From Chitinophaga varians (lineage in GTDB: Bacteria > Bacteroidota > Bacteroidia > Chitinophagales > Chitinophagaceae): a stretch of DNA of 64,000 nt. The position numbers were made by a program, and so were the translations under genes. This document shows positions 24,103 to 31,799 of the stretch, one piece after another. Numbering within the stretch: the stretch's first letter is position 1; the number at the start of each line of letters is the position of its first letter. The notes beneath the pieces were generated by a model. That model was not told where the DNA came from. It ran no database searches and saw only the letters and a list, made by a program, of their open reading frames with translations. The stretch spans positions 806,001-870,000 of the forward strand of contig NZ_JABAIA010000002.1 of assembly GCF_012641275.1 (NCBI RefSeq), given 5' to 3'.

Positions 24103-24915
24103 TCAGGCTGTTGTAATGGCTACCGCCGGTGTTTCTTCCCGTTGTTCATAAATGTTTCCGGCAATTTTTTCTACCAGTGGTTTGGGGAAAAATTTCGGCA
24201 GGAATGCATTCAGTTTGTTGATGAACCCCGGCACAATTTCCGCTTTGCCTTTAAATAATCCGTTCACTGCTATTTTAGCCACGCTTTCCGGCGTCATGTT
24301 GAAACGGTCCGCAATTCTGCGGGTGTTATTGCCCATGCGGGCACGGTTCACGAAATCAGTATCGGTGCTGCCCGGGCTCAATGCGCTTACCGAAACAGGC
24401 GAGTGGCGCAGCTCATAGCGCAGGCCTCTGGTGAACGACAGCGCAAAGGCTTTGGTAGCAGCGTAGATATTGAGATAGGGGACGGTCTGATAGGCAGTGG
24501 TGCTGGCGAGGTTGAGCAACCATGATTTTGGAAACCGGCGCAGTACCGGGATATAGGCGTATGATAATCCCACCTGTGCTTTGATGTTCACATCGATGAT
24601 GTTGAACTGTTCTTCGAGGGAAAGATTTTCAAAAGCGCCGTTGATACCATAGCCGGCGTTGTTCACTACCACCGTTAACTGTTCGTGCCAACGGCTGCTC
24701 CATGCCGTGACTTTCGACAGTGCATCCGGTTGCGACAGGTCCTGATGGAGCGTGTGTACATGGACGTGATAAAGCCCCACTAATGCTGTCGCAGTTTCCT
24801 GCAAAGATGTATCGTCGAGGTCTACCAGTAGCAGGTGATAGTTTCTTTGTGCCAGTTCGGCTGCAATGGCTTTGCCAATACCCTTGGCTGCGCCGGTTAC
24901 CAATGCGTAAGACAT
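24103..24915 (-). CDS. Short-chain dehydrogenase/reductase (SDR)
   Basis: 270 residues of a classical SDR. The NAD(P) motif is TGAAKGIGKA (8-17), the acidic residues LVDLDD (30-35) favour NAD(H), and NNAGYG is at 85-90. The catalytic Ser is S138 (LNLAST) and the active site Y151-x3-K155 is YAATK. A hydrophobic C-terminal segment (FINKLNAFLPKFFPKPLVEKIAGNIYEQ) is typical of the membrane-associated SDR subgroup. It lies 12 bases downstream of the dioxygenase-like gene and probably forms a two-gene operon with it, which suggests a shared lipid or alcohol substrate. Substrate not identifiable. Confidence 0.93.
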   Translation of the reverse strand: MSYALVTGAAKGIGKAIAAELAQRNYHLLLVDLDDTSLQETATALVGLYHVHVHTLHQDLSQPDALSKVTAWSSRWHEQLTVVVNNAGYGINGAFENLSLEEQFNIIDVNIKAQVGLSYAYIPVLRRFPKSWLLNLASTTAYQTVPYLNIYAATKAFALSFTRGLRYELRHSPVSVSALSPGSTDTDFVNRARMGNNTRRIADRFNMTPESVAKIAVNGLFKGKAEIVPGFINKLNAFLPKFFPKPLVEKIAGNIYEQREETPAVAITTA

Positions 24916-24927
24916 ACGTATAATATT

Positions 24928-25821
24928 TTAGATAGCAGTACTGTTAACTTTTGCGAGTTTGCCTTCGGCGGCCTTAACAGCGGCCCATTGCGGTTTTCCG
25001 CCGTAGAGATGCTGTTTCAGCTGCGCCAGTTTGTGATAAAATGGCGTGGGGGACTGAGCATGTTTTGGCTGATAGGCGCCGGTCACCACGGGGATGTACA
25101 TCACCCTGCGGCGGCTTTTTTCGCCGGTGAAAGGTGACTGTTGCACACGGTGCCATAGCCGGCCGTCATGCACGGTAAGGTCGCCGGCTTCAATATCGAA
25201 GCCTGTTTCCCGGTCGTCCGGCGTATGATCGATGAAATATTTTTTGCGGAACAGCAGCCGGAAAAGACTTTGATGGTGCGTGCCTGCAAGCACCCGCAGG
25301 CCGCCGTTTTCCAGGGGGCAGTCGTCCAGGTGGATGCCCACGTTGAGCATAGGCAGTATCCGTGATCCCAGGAAAAGGTCACGGGGACTGTCGGTATGCC
25401 ATCCTAACTGCCGGAACTGGCTGTTGTCGGTATTTACATAATGATTGATGACGAGGCCGTCTTTTTCATTTTCGCCGATGCGGCCGTCATAGGGCGATAG
25501 CAGGTTGGTCAATGCGAGCAGGCGTTCATCTTTCAGGAGTTCGCGAAGCGCATTGCTGTAATGAGAAGCAAATGCGATACGTTGTACCAGTGGCGCACCG
25601 TTGATGTCGCTGCCAAATTTCAATGGGATACCGTTTACTTTCTGTACCTGGTTGCGCAGCAGGAAATCCTGTACCTGTGCCACTTCGCTTAAAATAAGAG
25701 ACAACGATTCTTTGTCGAGGAAGTTCTTAAACTGTATAATACCATGTTGCTGGAAGTAGTTCAGTTGTGGCGCAGTGACAGTTTTCCCCAGATGAAATAC
25801 GGGTTGGTTGTTCGTTTTCAT
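24928..25821 (-). CDS. Phytanoyl-CoA dioxygenase (PhyH)-like 2-oxoglutarate/Fe(II) oxygenase
   Basis: 297 residues. The start at 25821 (MKTNNQPVFHLGKTV) is chosen because the open frame upstream of it encodes non-conserved leader sequence. The jelly-roll iron ligands are visible: H142 and D144 in LGWHTDSPRD and the distal H224 in LTVHDGRLWH. The Arg that binds 2-oxoglutarate is probably in SRRRVMYIP (about 236-244). LNVGIHLDDCPLENGGLRVLAGTH (about 159-182) is the typical PhyH strand region. It should hydroxylate an unactivated carbon of a small or lipid substrate. First gene of an operon with the SDR. Its 200-base leader holds a palindromic operator-like site and a small ORF ending in three cysteines. 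Confidence 0.88.
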   Translation of the reverse strand: MKTNNQPVFHLGKTVTAPQLNYFQQHGIIQFKNFLDKESLSLILSEVAQVQDFLLRNQVQKVNGIPLKFGSDINGAPLVQRIAFASHYSNALRELLKDERLLALTNLLSPYDGRIGENEKDGLVINHYVNTDNSQFRQLGWHTDSPRDLFLGSRILPMLNVGIHLDDCPLENGGLRVLAGTHHQSLFRLLFRKKYFIDHTPDDRETGFDIEAGDLTVHDGRLWHRVQQSPFTGEKSRRRVMYIPVVTGAYQPKHAQSPTPFYHKLAQLKQHLYGGKPQWAAVKAAEGKLAKVNSTAI

Positions 25822-25916
25822 TACGAGCAGATTTTGTAACAGTAAAAAATGAAGATTTGAAATGATGCTATACGTGCGGAAGTTGGTGGGGAAGACCGCA
25901 GCAGAGGGGAGCAGGA

Positions 25917-26003
25917 TTAACAACAACAGGAGCCGGCAGCAGGTTGACTGGCTGACAGAAGCCTTTGCAGGCGCAGGTTTAGATATCGATGATGATTTTC
26001 CAT
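25917..26003 (-). CDS. Candidate cysteine leader peptide (28 residues)
   Basis: A short frame in the leader of the dioxygenase/SDR operon: ATG at 26003, stop TAA at 25917. It reads MENHHRYLNLRLQR... and finishes SQPAAGSCCC. Three consecutive Cys codons (TGT TGT TGT) directly before the stop are what a cysteine-sensing attenuator peptide looks like. It begins about 30 bases after the predicted transcription start. I see no obvious paired terminator/antiterminator hairpins, so the regulatory role is inference. Confidence 0.4.
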   Translation of the reverse strand: MENHHRYLNLRLQRLLSASQPAAGSCCC

Positions 26004-26020
26004 AATGGTAGATTTTATTA

Positions 26021-26046
26021 GTCTACTAATTCTGTAGACAAATGTA
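26021..26046 (-). promoter_or_regulatory. Promoter -7 element with overlapping palindromic operator
   Basis: On the minus strand TACATTTG (26046-26039) is a perfect -7 element. Immediately downstream, sharing one base, is the inverted repeat GTCTAC-N7-GTAGAC (26021-26039), extendable to nine-base arms with one mismatch. A repressor bound here would block transcription start. The size and symmetry suit a TetR- or MarR-type dimer, but no such regulator is encoded in the window. Confidence 0.6.
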
Positions 26047-26112
26047 GGAAAAAAGATCTGATAAAAAATACAACGGCCTGATGTTTTTTTTCGATGATTG
26101 ATAATGATGGGG

Positions 26113-26697
26113 TTAGCGGAGATTTTCGAGATCTTCCGGGGTATCGATATCTATGATGCCTTCGGGAAAGGGGATGGTTGTTACATCCTGTTGGTGTTGC
26201 AGGATAATTTTTTTCGCGCCTTCCTGTCCTGTTAACGCCAGTAAGCCAGGAAAAAAGGTGCTGCTGAATATTATGGGCGTACCAATGGCAGGGCCATAGC
26301 TACAGGCGGTGATGCCTTTGTTTTGCCGGTAGTGAGTGGTGATCAGTTCTTCCAGCAGGACTGGGGTGATAAAAGGCTGGTCGCACAGCAGGATAAGGAC
26401 GTCACTAACGTTATGGTCTATACGTATCAGTTCCCGCACGCCGCTTTGTATAGAGCTGCCCATGCCACTTTCCCAGTCAGTGTTGATGACGATGTTGGTT
26501 TCACTATCCTGCAGGTCGGGCAGGATAGTATCTGCAAAGGCGCCCAGCACCACTACCACGGGGTTGGCGGTGGTCTGCCGCGTAGTTTGGATGATCCGTT
26601 GCAACAGGCTTTGTTGCTGAAAGCGCACCTGCTGTTTGGGTGTGCCCAAACGCCGGGAGGCGCCGGCAGCAAGGATGACCGCACCTGTATGCCTCAT
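26113..26697 (-). CDS. MocA-like molybdenum cofactor cytidylyltransferase (NTP transferase)
   Basis: 194 residues with a nucleotidyltransferase fold. The N-terminal loop LAAGASRRLGTPKQ (9-22) binds the nucleotide. INTDWESGMGSSIQSGV (about 71-87) and LILLCDQPFITP (about 100-111, with the metal-binding Asp) are the MobA/MocA signatures, and DIDTPEDLENL ends the protein. In molybdenum hydroxylase operons this enzyme transfers CMP to molybdopterin, giving the MCD cofactor used by PaoC/CoxL-type subunits. It is the last gene of the operon and overlaps the XdhC stop by one base. MobA-type GMP transfer is the less likely alternative. Confidence 0.88.
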   Translation of the reverse strand: MRHTGAVILAAGASRRLGTPKQQVRFQQQSLLQRIIQTTRQTTANPVVVVLGAFADTILPDLQDSETNIVINTDWESGMGSSIQSGVRELIRIDHNVSDVLILLCDQPFITPVLLEELITTHYRQNKGITACSYGPAIGTPIIFSSTFFPGLLALTGQEGAKKIILQHQQDVTTIPFPEGIIDIDTPEDLENLR

Positions 26698-27854
26698 TAT
26701 AACTGTTTTTGGATAATCTGTTGCCGGGCGCGCTGATGGATAGCGGACGGATTGTTGCGCAGGGAATCGCCGGGTGCGCCGGCCATGACAGCCTTTACTT
26801 CGCTGATGATGGAAAGGGCTATCTCTTCCGGTACGTCTGCGCCGATGTCCAGTCCAACAGGGCCGTATATACGTGCCTGTTGTTCAGGGGAGACCACGGT
26901 GCCGGCATCTTCCATTTCCTGTAGCATCCGTTGCAGTTTCCTGGCGGGGCCGAGGACGCCCGTATAAGGAAGGTGGTGTGGCAGCAGTGCCGTAAGCAGG
27001 GCGATATCGTAGTTGTAGTTATGTGTCATCAGTACGGCGGCGGTATAATCATCGGGTTGCAGGTGTTGCAGCACTTCTACCGGTTTAGCGGCAATCACGC
27101 GGGTGGCTTCCGGAAAACGTTGCCGTTGGGCATAAGCCGGGCGGCCGTCCACCACGATGGTATGCCATCCCAATATCGCCGCTATTTTCACCAGTGGCTG
27201 TACGTCGTTGCCGGCGCCGGCAATGAGCAGTTGTAATGCCGGTGGATGCCAGGCGATAAGCGCGGTGATTTGTTCCCTGCCATTGTCGTATGTTTTCACG
27301 GCGGAGCGCCGCGCCGAAAAGGCCGCACATACGTCTGACAGCACGGCGGTACGCAGCGGGCCGTCTTCAAGGTGGACCTGTCTTTCACCGCCGTCGGTGA
27401 CGAGTATACAGGTGCCTGGCTGCGGAGCGGAACGTTGTTCGAGATTAAACAGTGTAACCATGACCGTTGTATCGCGTCTGCCGGCATGTTGTTGCAACAG
27501 CGTGAGCGGGTTCATGGCGAGGTGTGGCCCCAGCGGTTCCAGGAGGATGTGTATAACGCCGTTGCAGCCCAGTCCCACGCCAACGGCAGCATCATCTTCG
27601 TCTGTCGTATCGTAGGTGACCAGCATGGGTTTTTGTTGCATCATGGCCAGTTGGGCTTTGCGCAGCGCATCGCCTTCGAGGCAGCCGCCGCTGATAGCGC
27701 CTGTCAGCGCTCCGTTTTCGGTGATCAGCATGCGTGCGCCGGGCTGGCGGTAGGCCGAGCCTTCTACATGTACAACGGTGGCGAGGGCCGTTTGCAGGCC
27801 TTGCTCAACGGCGGCAAGGTACGCCTTCACAATATCTTCCAGCTCTTTCTGCAT
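26697..27854 (-). CDS. XdhC/CoxI-family molybdenum hydroxylase maturation protein
   Basis: 385 residues. The N-terminal XdhC_CoxI domain (about 10-90) includes LATVVHVEGSAYRQPGARMLI and the hallmark ISGGCLEGDALRKA. The C-terminal Rossmann-like domain (about 200-350) starts LLIAGAGNDVQPLVKIAAILGW and contains VLMTHNYNYDIALLTALL and the final YGPVGLDIGADVPEEIALSI. XdhC proteins bind the molybdenum cofactor, oversee its sulfuration and insert it into the large subunit. The ATG is four bases from the stop of the large-subunit gene, as expected for a dedicated chaperone. Confidence 0.95.
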   Translation of the reverse strand: MQKELEDIVKAYLAAVEQGLQTALATVVHVEGSAYRQPGARMLITENGALTGAISGGCLEGDALRKAQLAMMQQKPMLVTYDTTDEDDAAVGVGLGCNGVIHILLEPLGPHLAMNPLTLLQQHAGRRDTTVMVTLFNLEQRSAPQPGTCILVTDGGERQVHLEDGPLRTAVLSDVCAAFSARRSAVKTYDNGREQITALIAWHPPALQLLIAGAGNDVQPLVKIAAILGWHTIVVDGRPAYAQRQRFPEATRVIAAKPVEVLQHLQPDDYTAAVLMTHNYNYDIALLTALLPHHLPYTGVLGPARKLQRMLQEMEDAGTVVSPEQQARIYGPVGLDIGADVPEEIALSIISEVKAVMAGAPGDSLRNNPSAIHQRARQQIIQKQL

Positions 27855-27858
27855 GGTA

Positions 27859-30042
27859 TTAAATCAGTTTGTCGGGAGTGATGGGCAGGTCGCGGACCCG
27901 TTTGCCGGTAGCATTGAATACCGCGTTGGAAACAGCGGCAGCAAAGCCTATCAGGGCTATTTCGCCCATGCCTTTGGCACCCATCGGGTTAATAACAGGA
28001 TCTTTTTTATTGATGAACAGCACGTCTGTTGGCGGTGTGTCTGCATTCACGGGAACATGGTAGTCCGCATAGTTGTTGTTGACATAACGGCCGAAGCGGT
28101 GATCGATCAGGGCTTCTTCCGTGAGTGCCATGCCGATGCCGCCTACCACGCCGCCAATCATCTGGCTGCGGGCCGTTTTACTGTTTACGACGGTGCCTGA
28201 ATCGGCCACGCTGACGATGTGTTTGATCCGTACCACGCCAGTGGCCGGATGTACATGTACCTTGGTGAAATGAACAGAGAAGGAGTACATGGCGTACTGT
28301 TTCCGTTCGTCGCCGGCCTGGGAGGTGGTGGTGACCACCACTTCCGGCAGCTGCTGCTGTTGCAGCACTGCGGCATAATCCAGCCGGGTGTTGCCGGCTA
28401 CCAGCCGGCCGTCTTCATGCTGAATGTTTTCCGCTTTCAGGTTTTTGAATGCCGGGACGTTGGCGATGGCCATTTCGCCCAGTTTCTGTTGCAGGTTGCG
28501 GCATACGTCATTCACGGCGCTGCCGACGGTGGATACCGTGGAAGAGCCGCCCTGGCGGGGCGCTTCGGGGTATTCCGATTCTCCCAGCAGAAATTTTATT
28601 TTTTTAACATCGATGCCGGTAGCATCGGCGGCTATCTGTACCATGGCGGTGGCGGTGCCCGGACCGATATCTGCGGCGGCGCTGCGTACCACCAGGGTGC
28701 CATCGGCTTTGAGGGTGGCGCTGGCGGTAGCTCTGCCACGACCCGCGCCAAATACGCCGCTGCTCATACCATAGCCTACCAGCCAGCCGTCTTCTTCCAG
28801 TTTGCCGGGAGTTTGGCTGCGTTGCTGCCAGCCTATTTTAGCGGCGCCCATTTCGTAGGCTTCTTTCAGGTATTTGCTGGAGTATGGAAGGTTCTTTTCC
28901 GGGTCTGTGTCGGCATGATTGATGATGCGCAACTGTAACGGGTCCATCTGTAGCTTATGGGCCAGTTCATCGATGGCGGATTCCAGCGCGAACGCGCCGG
29001 TGGCTTCACCGGGGCCACGCATCCATACCGGTGTGCTGAGGTTGAGCGGCACCAGCTGGTAGTGTGTGTTTACATTGGGACAGGCATACATCATGCGGGT
29101 TATGTTCACAATCCCTTCTGTAAAATCTTCATACGGTGAAGTGTTGGCCACGGCCTCATGGGTGATGCCGGTCAGTTTGCCATCGGCAGTAGCGCCAATG
29201 CCTATACGTTGTTTAGCCGCAGGACGATAGCCCACCAGGGTGAACATGTCTTTGCGGGTGATGACCAGTTTTATTGGTTTGCGTATTTTTTTTGCAGCGA
29301 TGATAGTGGCCACTTCCATGGGCCACATGCGGAGGCCCATGCCGAAAGCGCCGCCCACGAACTGCGAGTGTACGGTGATCTGGGTTTCCGGCAGCTGAAA
29401 GAGTGTTTTTAATGACTGTTGTACGCTTTTTACACCTTGTGTTTTGGCGTAGAGCGTTAGTTTATCGGGTGTTTCCCAGTGGGCGATGATGCCCGCCAGT
29501 TCCATCGGGTTGTGTACTTCGATGGGGATATTATATTCCGCTTCCAGGTTGACCGGCGCTTTTTTCCATGTATCTGCCTCGCCGCGCAGGTAGTCTTTCA
29601 TGTTTTTGTTCTGAAAGGCCAGGTCCATGCTGCGGGCCATATCTGTCTGATGTACTTCCTGCGCATAGGTGACTTTCACCAGCGTGGCGGCATATACCGC
29701 CCGCTCCAGTGTATTGGCCACCACAATGGCTACTGGCTGGCCGTTGGAATAGATATGGTCGTCATGGAATATTTTAAGCCCCTGTTTAGGATTGGGGTTT
29801 TCGGCTTTATAACCGGGAACGGGCGGTGCGTTGAGGTGAGACACCACATCCGCCACGCCGGGCGCCCTGAGCGCCTTTGTAGCGTCAATAGCGGTGATAC
29901 GGCCGCTGCTGACAGGGCTGCATACCAATGCGGCATACAGCATGCCTTCCGGCTGATGGTCAGCGAAGTAGCGGGCGCCTCCGGTTACTTTGAGGCGTCC
30001 GTCTACGCGGTCCATGGATTGTCCTACTGCTTGCTTTTTCAT
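27859..30042 (-). CDS. Molybdopterin-binding subunit of a xanthine dehydrogenase-family oxidoreductase (PaoC-like)
   Basis: 727 residues, the single-polypeptide large subunit that holds the molybdenum cofactor. The N-terminal Ald_Xan_dh_C domain is at about 20-130 (VTGGARYFADHQPEGMLYAAL). The Moco-binding part has FVGGAFGMGLRMWPMEV (about 230-246) and MRGPGEATGAFALE (about 340-353). The catalytic Glu is E694 in KGMGEIALIGF, close to E692 of E. coli PaoC. No signal peptide is evident, so export would depend on the small subunit's Tat signal. It overlaps the FAD-subunit gene by four bases. The substrate is likely an aldehyde or N-heterocycle. Confidence 0.95.
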   Translation of the reverse strand: MKKQAVGQSMDRVDGRLKVTGGARYFADHQPEGMLYAALVCSPVSSGRITAIDATKALRAPGVADVVSHLNAPPVPGYKAENPNPKQGLKIFHDDHIYSNGQPVAIVVANTLERAVYAATLVKVTYAQEVHQTDMARSMDLAFQNKNMKDYLRGEADTWKKAPVNLEAEYNIPIEVHNPMELAGIIAHWETPDKLTLYAKTQGVKSVQQSLKTLFQLPETQITVHSQFVGGAFGMGLRMWPMEVATIIAAKKIRKPIKLVITRKDMFTLVGYRPAAKQRIGIGATADGKLTGITHEAVANTSPYEDFTEGIVNITRMMYACPNVNTHYQLVPLNLSTPVWMRGPGEATGAFALESAIDELAHKLQMDPLQLRIINHADTDPEKNLPYSSKYLKEAYEMGAAKIGWQQRSQTPGKLEEDGWLVGYGMSSGVFGAGRGRATASATLKADGTLVVRSAAADIGPGTATAMVQIAADATGIDVKKIKFLLGESEYPEAPRQGGSSTVSTVGSAVNDVCRNLQQKLGEMAIANVPAFKNLKAENIQHEDGRLVAGNTRLDYAAVLQQQQLPEVVVTTTSQAGDERKQYAMYSFSVHFTKVHVHPATGVVRIKHIVSVADSGTVVNSKTARSQMIGGVVGGIGMALTEEALIDHRFGRYVNNNYADYHVPVNADTPPTDVLFINKKDPVINPMGAKGMGEIALIGFAAAVSNAVFNATGKRVRDLPITPDKLI

Positions 30043-31019
30043 ACGGCAGCTGCTTTTTGTAAGGCGGTGACGATACTGTTTTGTGCCATGGGCACTTTGA
30101 ATGCGTTGTGTGGATAAGTGCGGGCCGACTGCGTGGCCACGGTAGCGGCTATACGGAAGTTATCTGCCGTCGGTGTTTTGCCAATCAGTGTTTTTTCCGC
30201 TTCGTGCAGGCGCCAGGGTTTGTGGGCCACGCCACCCATTGCCAGGCGGGCGCCGCGTATTGTGTTGTTGCTGATGTCCAGTGCTGCGGCCACAGAGACA
30301 AGGGCAAAAGCATAGGAAGCACGGTCACGCACTTTCAGGTAATATATGTTTTTAGTAAAGGGACTGTTTGGTATTTCTATACCGGTGATCAGTTCGCCTT
30401 TGCTGAGGTTGTTGTCTTTGTCGGGCGTATTGCCGGGCAGCCGGTGGAATTCACCGAAGGGAATGCTGCGGTTGCCTTTGGGGCCGGCCACCAGCACAGT
30501 GGCATCGAGGGCTGTAAGGGCAACGCACATATCGCTGGGATGTACGGCGATACACTGATCGCTGGCACCGAAGATAGCATGCATCCGGTTTATACCGCCG
30601 ATAGCACTGCATCCGCTGCCGGGCGTCCGTTTATTGCATGGCATAGTGATATCGTAGAAGTAGCTGCAGCGGGTGCGCTGCATCATATTGCCGCCGATGG
30701 TGGCCATGTTGCGTAGCTGCTGCGAAGCGCCGGCCAGCAGTGCCTGTGACAACAACGGGTGATGTGTTTTTACCAGCGGATGCGCCGCCACTTCACTATT
30801 GAGCGCCAGGGCGCCGATATGCAGGATATTATTGTTCAGCGCAATGTTTTTCAGCGGCAGCCGGTTGATGTCTACCAGCCTCTCCGGTGCCAGCACGCCG
30901 TTTTTCATCAGGTCGAGCAGATTGGTGCCGCCGGCGATGAACCTGGCAGCGCTGTCTCTGGTGATGGCGTCAATAGCGGCCTGTTGGCTGGCAGGCCTTA
31001 CATAGGAAAACTGGTTCAT
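30039..31019 (-). CDS. FAD-binding subunit (subunit M) of the molybdenum hydroxylase
   Basis: 326 residues of the PCMH-type FAD-binding family. FIAGGTNLLDLMKNGVLAPERLVDI (about 31-55) is the pyrophosphate loop, and NMATIGGNMMQRTRC (about 105-119) is the second FAD loop. The stretch CSYFYDITMPCNKRTPGSGC (about 119-138) is a Cys-containing insertion. In PaoB a related insertion binds an extra [4Fe-4S] cluster, and the four cysteines here are consistent with this. A C-terminal CO dehydrogenase flavoprotein domain follows (about 215-320). The start ATG overlaps the 2Fe-2S gene by four bases. Confidence 0.94.
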   Translation of the reverse strand: MNQFSYVRPASQQAAIDAITRDSAARFIAGGTNLLDLMKNGVLAPERLVDINRLPLKNIALNNNILHIGALALNSEVAAHPLVKTHHPLLSQALLAGASQQLRNMATIGGNMMQRTRCSYFYDITMPCNKRTPGSGCSAIGGINRMHAIFGASDQCIAVHPSDMCVALTALDATVLVAGPKGNRSIPFGEFHRLPGNTPDKDNNLSKGELITGIEIPNSPFTKNIYYLKVRDRASYAFALVSVAAALDISNNTIRGARLAMGGVAHKPWRLHEAEKTLIGKTPTADNFRIAATVATQSARTYPHNAFKVPMAQNSIVTALQKAAAV

Positions 31020-31654
31020 ACGATATGCCCTCCCTGTTTTACTTCCGTAATAGCTGCTACGATATTGTCATAGGCACCGCAGCGGCAGATGTTTCCGCTC
31101 ATGAACTCGCGTATCTCTTCCGGAGAACCTGCATGCCCTTCGCGGATACAGGCCACGGCCGACATGATCTGGCCGGGCGTACAATAACCGCACTGGAAGC
31201 CATCGTGCTTAATAAAAGCTTCCTGTACAGGGTGTAAGGTATCTCCCTGAGCAAGACCTTCGATAGTGGTAATTTTTTTCCCTTCCTGCATCACGGCGAG
31301 GGTAAGGCAGGAGTTGATCCGCTGACCGTTGACATGTACTGTACAGGCGCCGCACTGACCATGGTCGCAGCCTTTTTTGGTGCCTGTCAGGTTCAACTGT
31401 TCACGGAGGAGGTCGAGCAGGGTCACCCTGGGCTCAACAGACAGCTGGTAAGCTTTCCCGTTGATTTCCAGGCTGAGCGGCATTTTTTCAAACAGGCCGG
31501 CGATCGCTTCATCATGTTCCCCTGCTTTTACGACCAGCGGCGGGGTGAGCGCCAGGGCCATCAATGCGGAGGATTGCTTCAGGAAGTCACGCCTGGCTTC
31601 GTGTTTGTCCTTTTTTCCCGGGCGGGACGGGTTTTCGTTTGGTGCTTGTGACAT
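31016..31654 (-). CDS. (2Fe-2S) subunit of the molybdenum hydroxylase with Tat-like signal
   Basis: 212 residues from MSQAPNENP (31654). A twin-arginine motif RRDFLKQS (21-28) precedes a hydrophobic stretch (ALMALALTPPLVV), so the complex is probably exported folded, as in PaoABC. The plant-ferredoxin cluster ligands are C96, C101, C104 and C116. The second cluster in the helical domain uses C155, C158, C190 and C192 (GYCTPGQ; NICRCGAYDN). It passes electrons from Moco to FAD. First gene of the five-gene operon 31654-26113, in the PaoA-PaoB-PaoC-XdhC-MocA order. Confidence 0.95.
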   Translation of the reverse strand: MSQAPNENPSRPGKKDKHEARRDFLKQSSALMALALTPPLVVKAGEHDEAIAGLFEKMPLSLEINGKAYQLSVEPRVTLLDLLREQLNLTGTKKGCDHGQCGACTVHVNGQRINSCLTLAVMQEGKKITTIEGLAQGDTLHPVQEAFIKHDGFQCGYCTPGQIMSAVACIREGHAGSPEEIREFMSGNICRCGAYDNIVAAITEVKQGGHIV

Positions 31655-31737
31655 AATACACAAGGGTTTTATTCAGCAATAAGGTACAAATATTTAGGAA
31701 TTTTTCGATTTACGATTTTTGGGGATGGTAAAAAGAG

Positions 31738-31772
31738 GAAGACCGAAGCGAGTTTAAATCGCTTCGGTCTTC
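31738..31772 (-). terminator. Terminator of the SusC/SusD operon
   Basis: A perfect 14-bp stem (GAAGACCGAAGCGA with TCGCTTCGGTCTTC) encloses a 7-base loop. On the minus strand it is followed by CTCTTTTTACC. It lies 28 bases after the susD-like stop, separating that operon from the molybdenum hydroxylase operon. Confidence 0.92.
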
Positions 31773-31799
31773 TTATCAAAATTGTACGTCAAAAAATTC

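Noticed and set aside
25822-25926. N-terminal extension of the dioxygenase gene, seemingly a signal peptide
   Set aside because: The extension is hydrophobic by chance and lies in the mRNA leader; the conserved protein begins at MKTNNQPVF.
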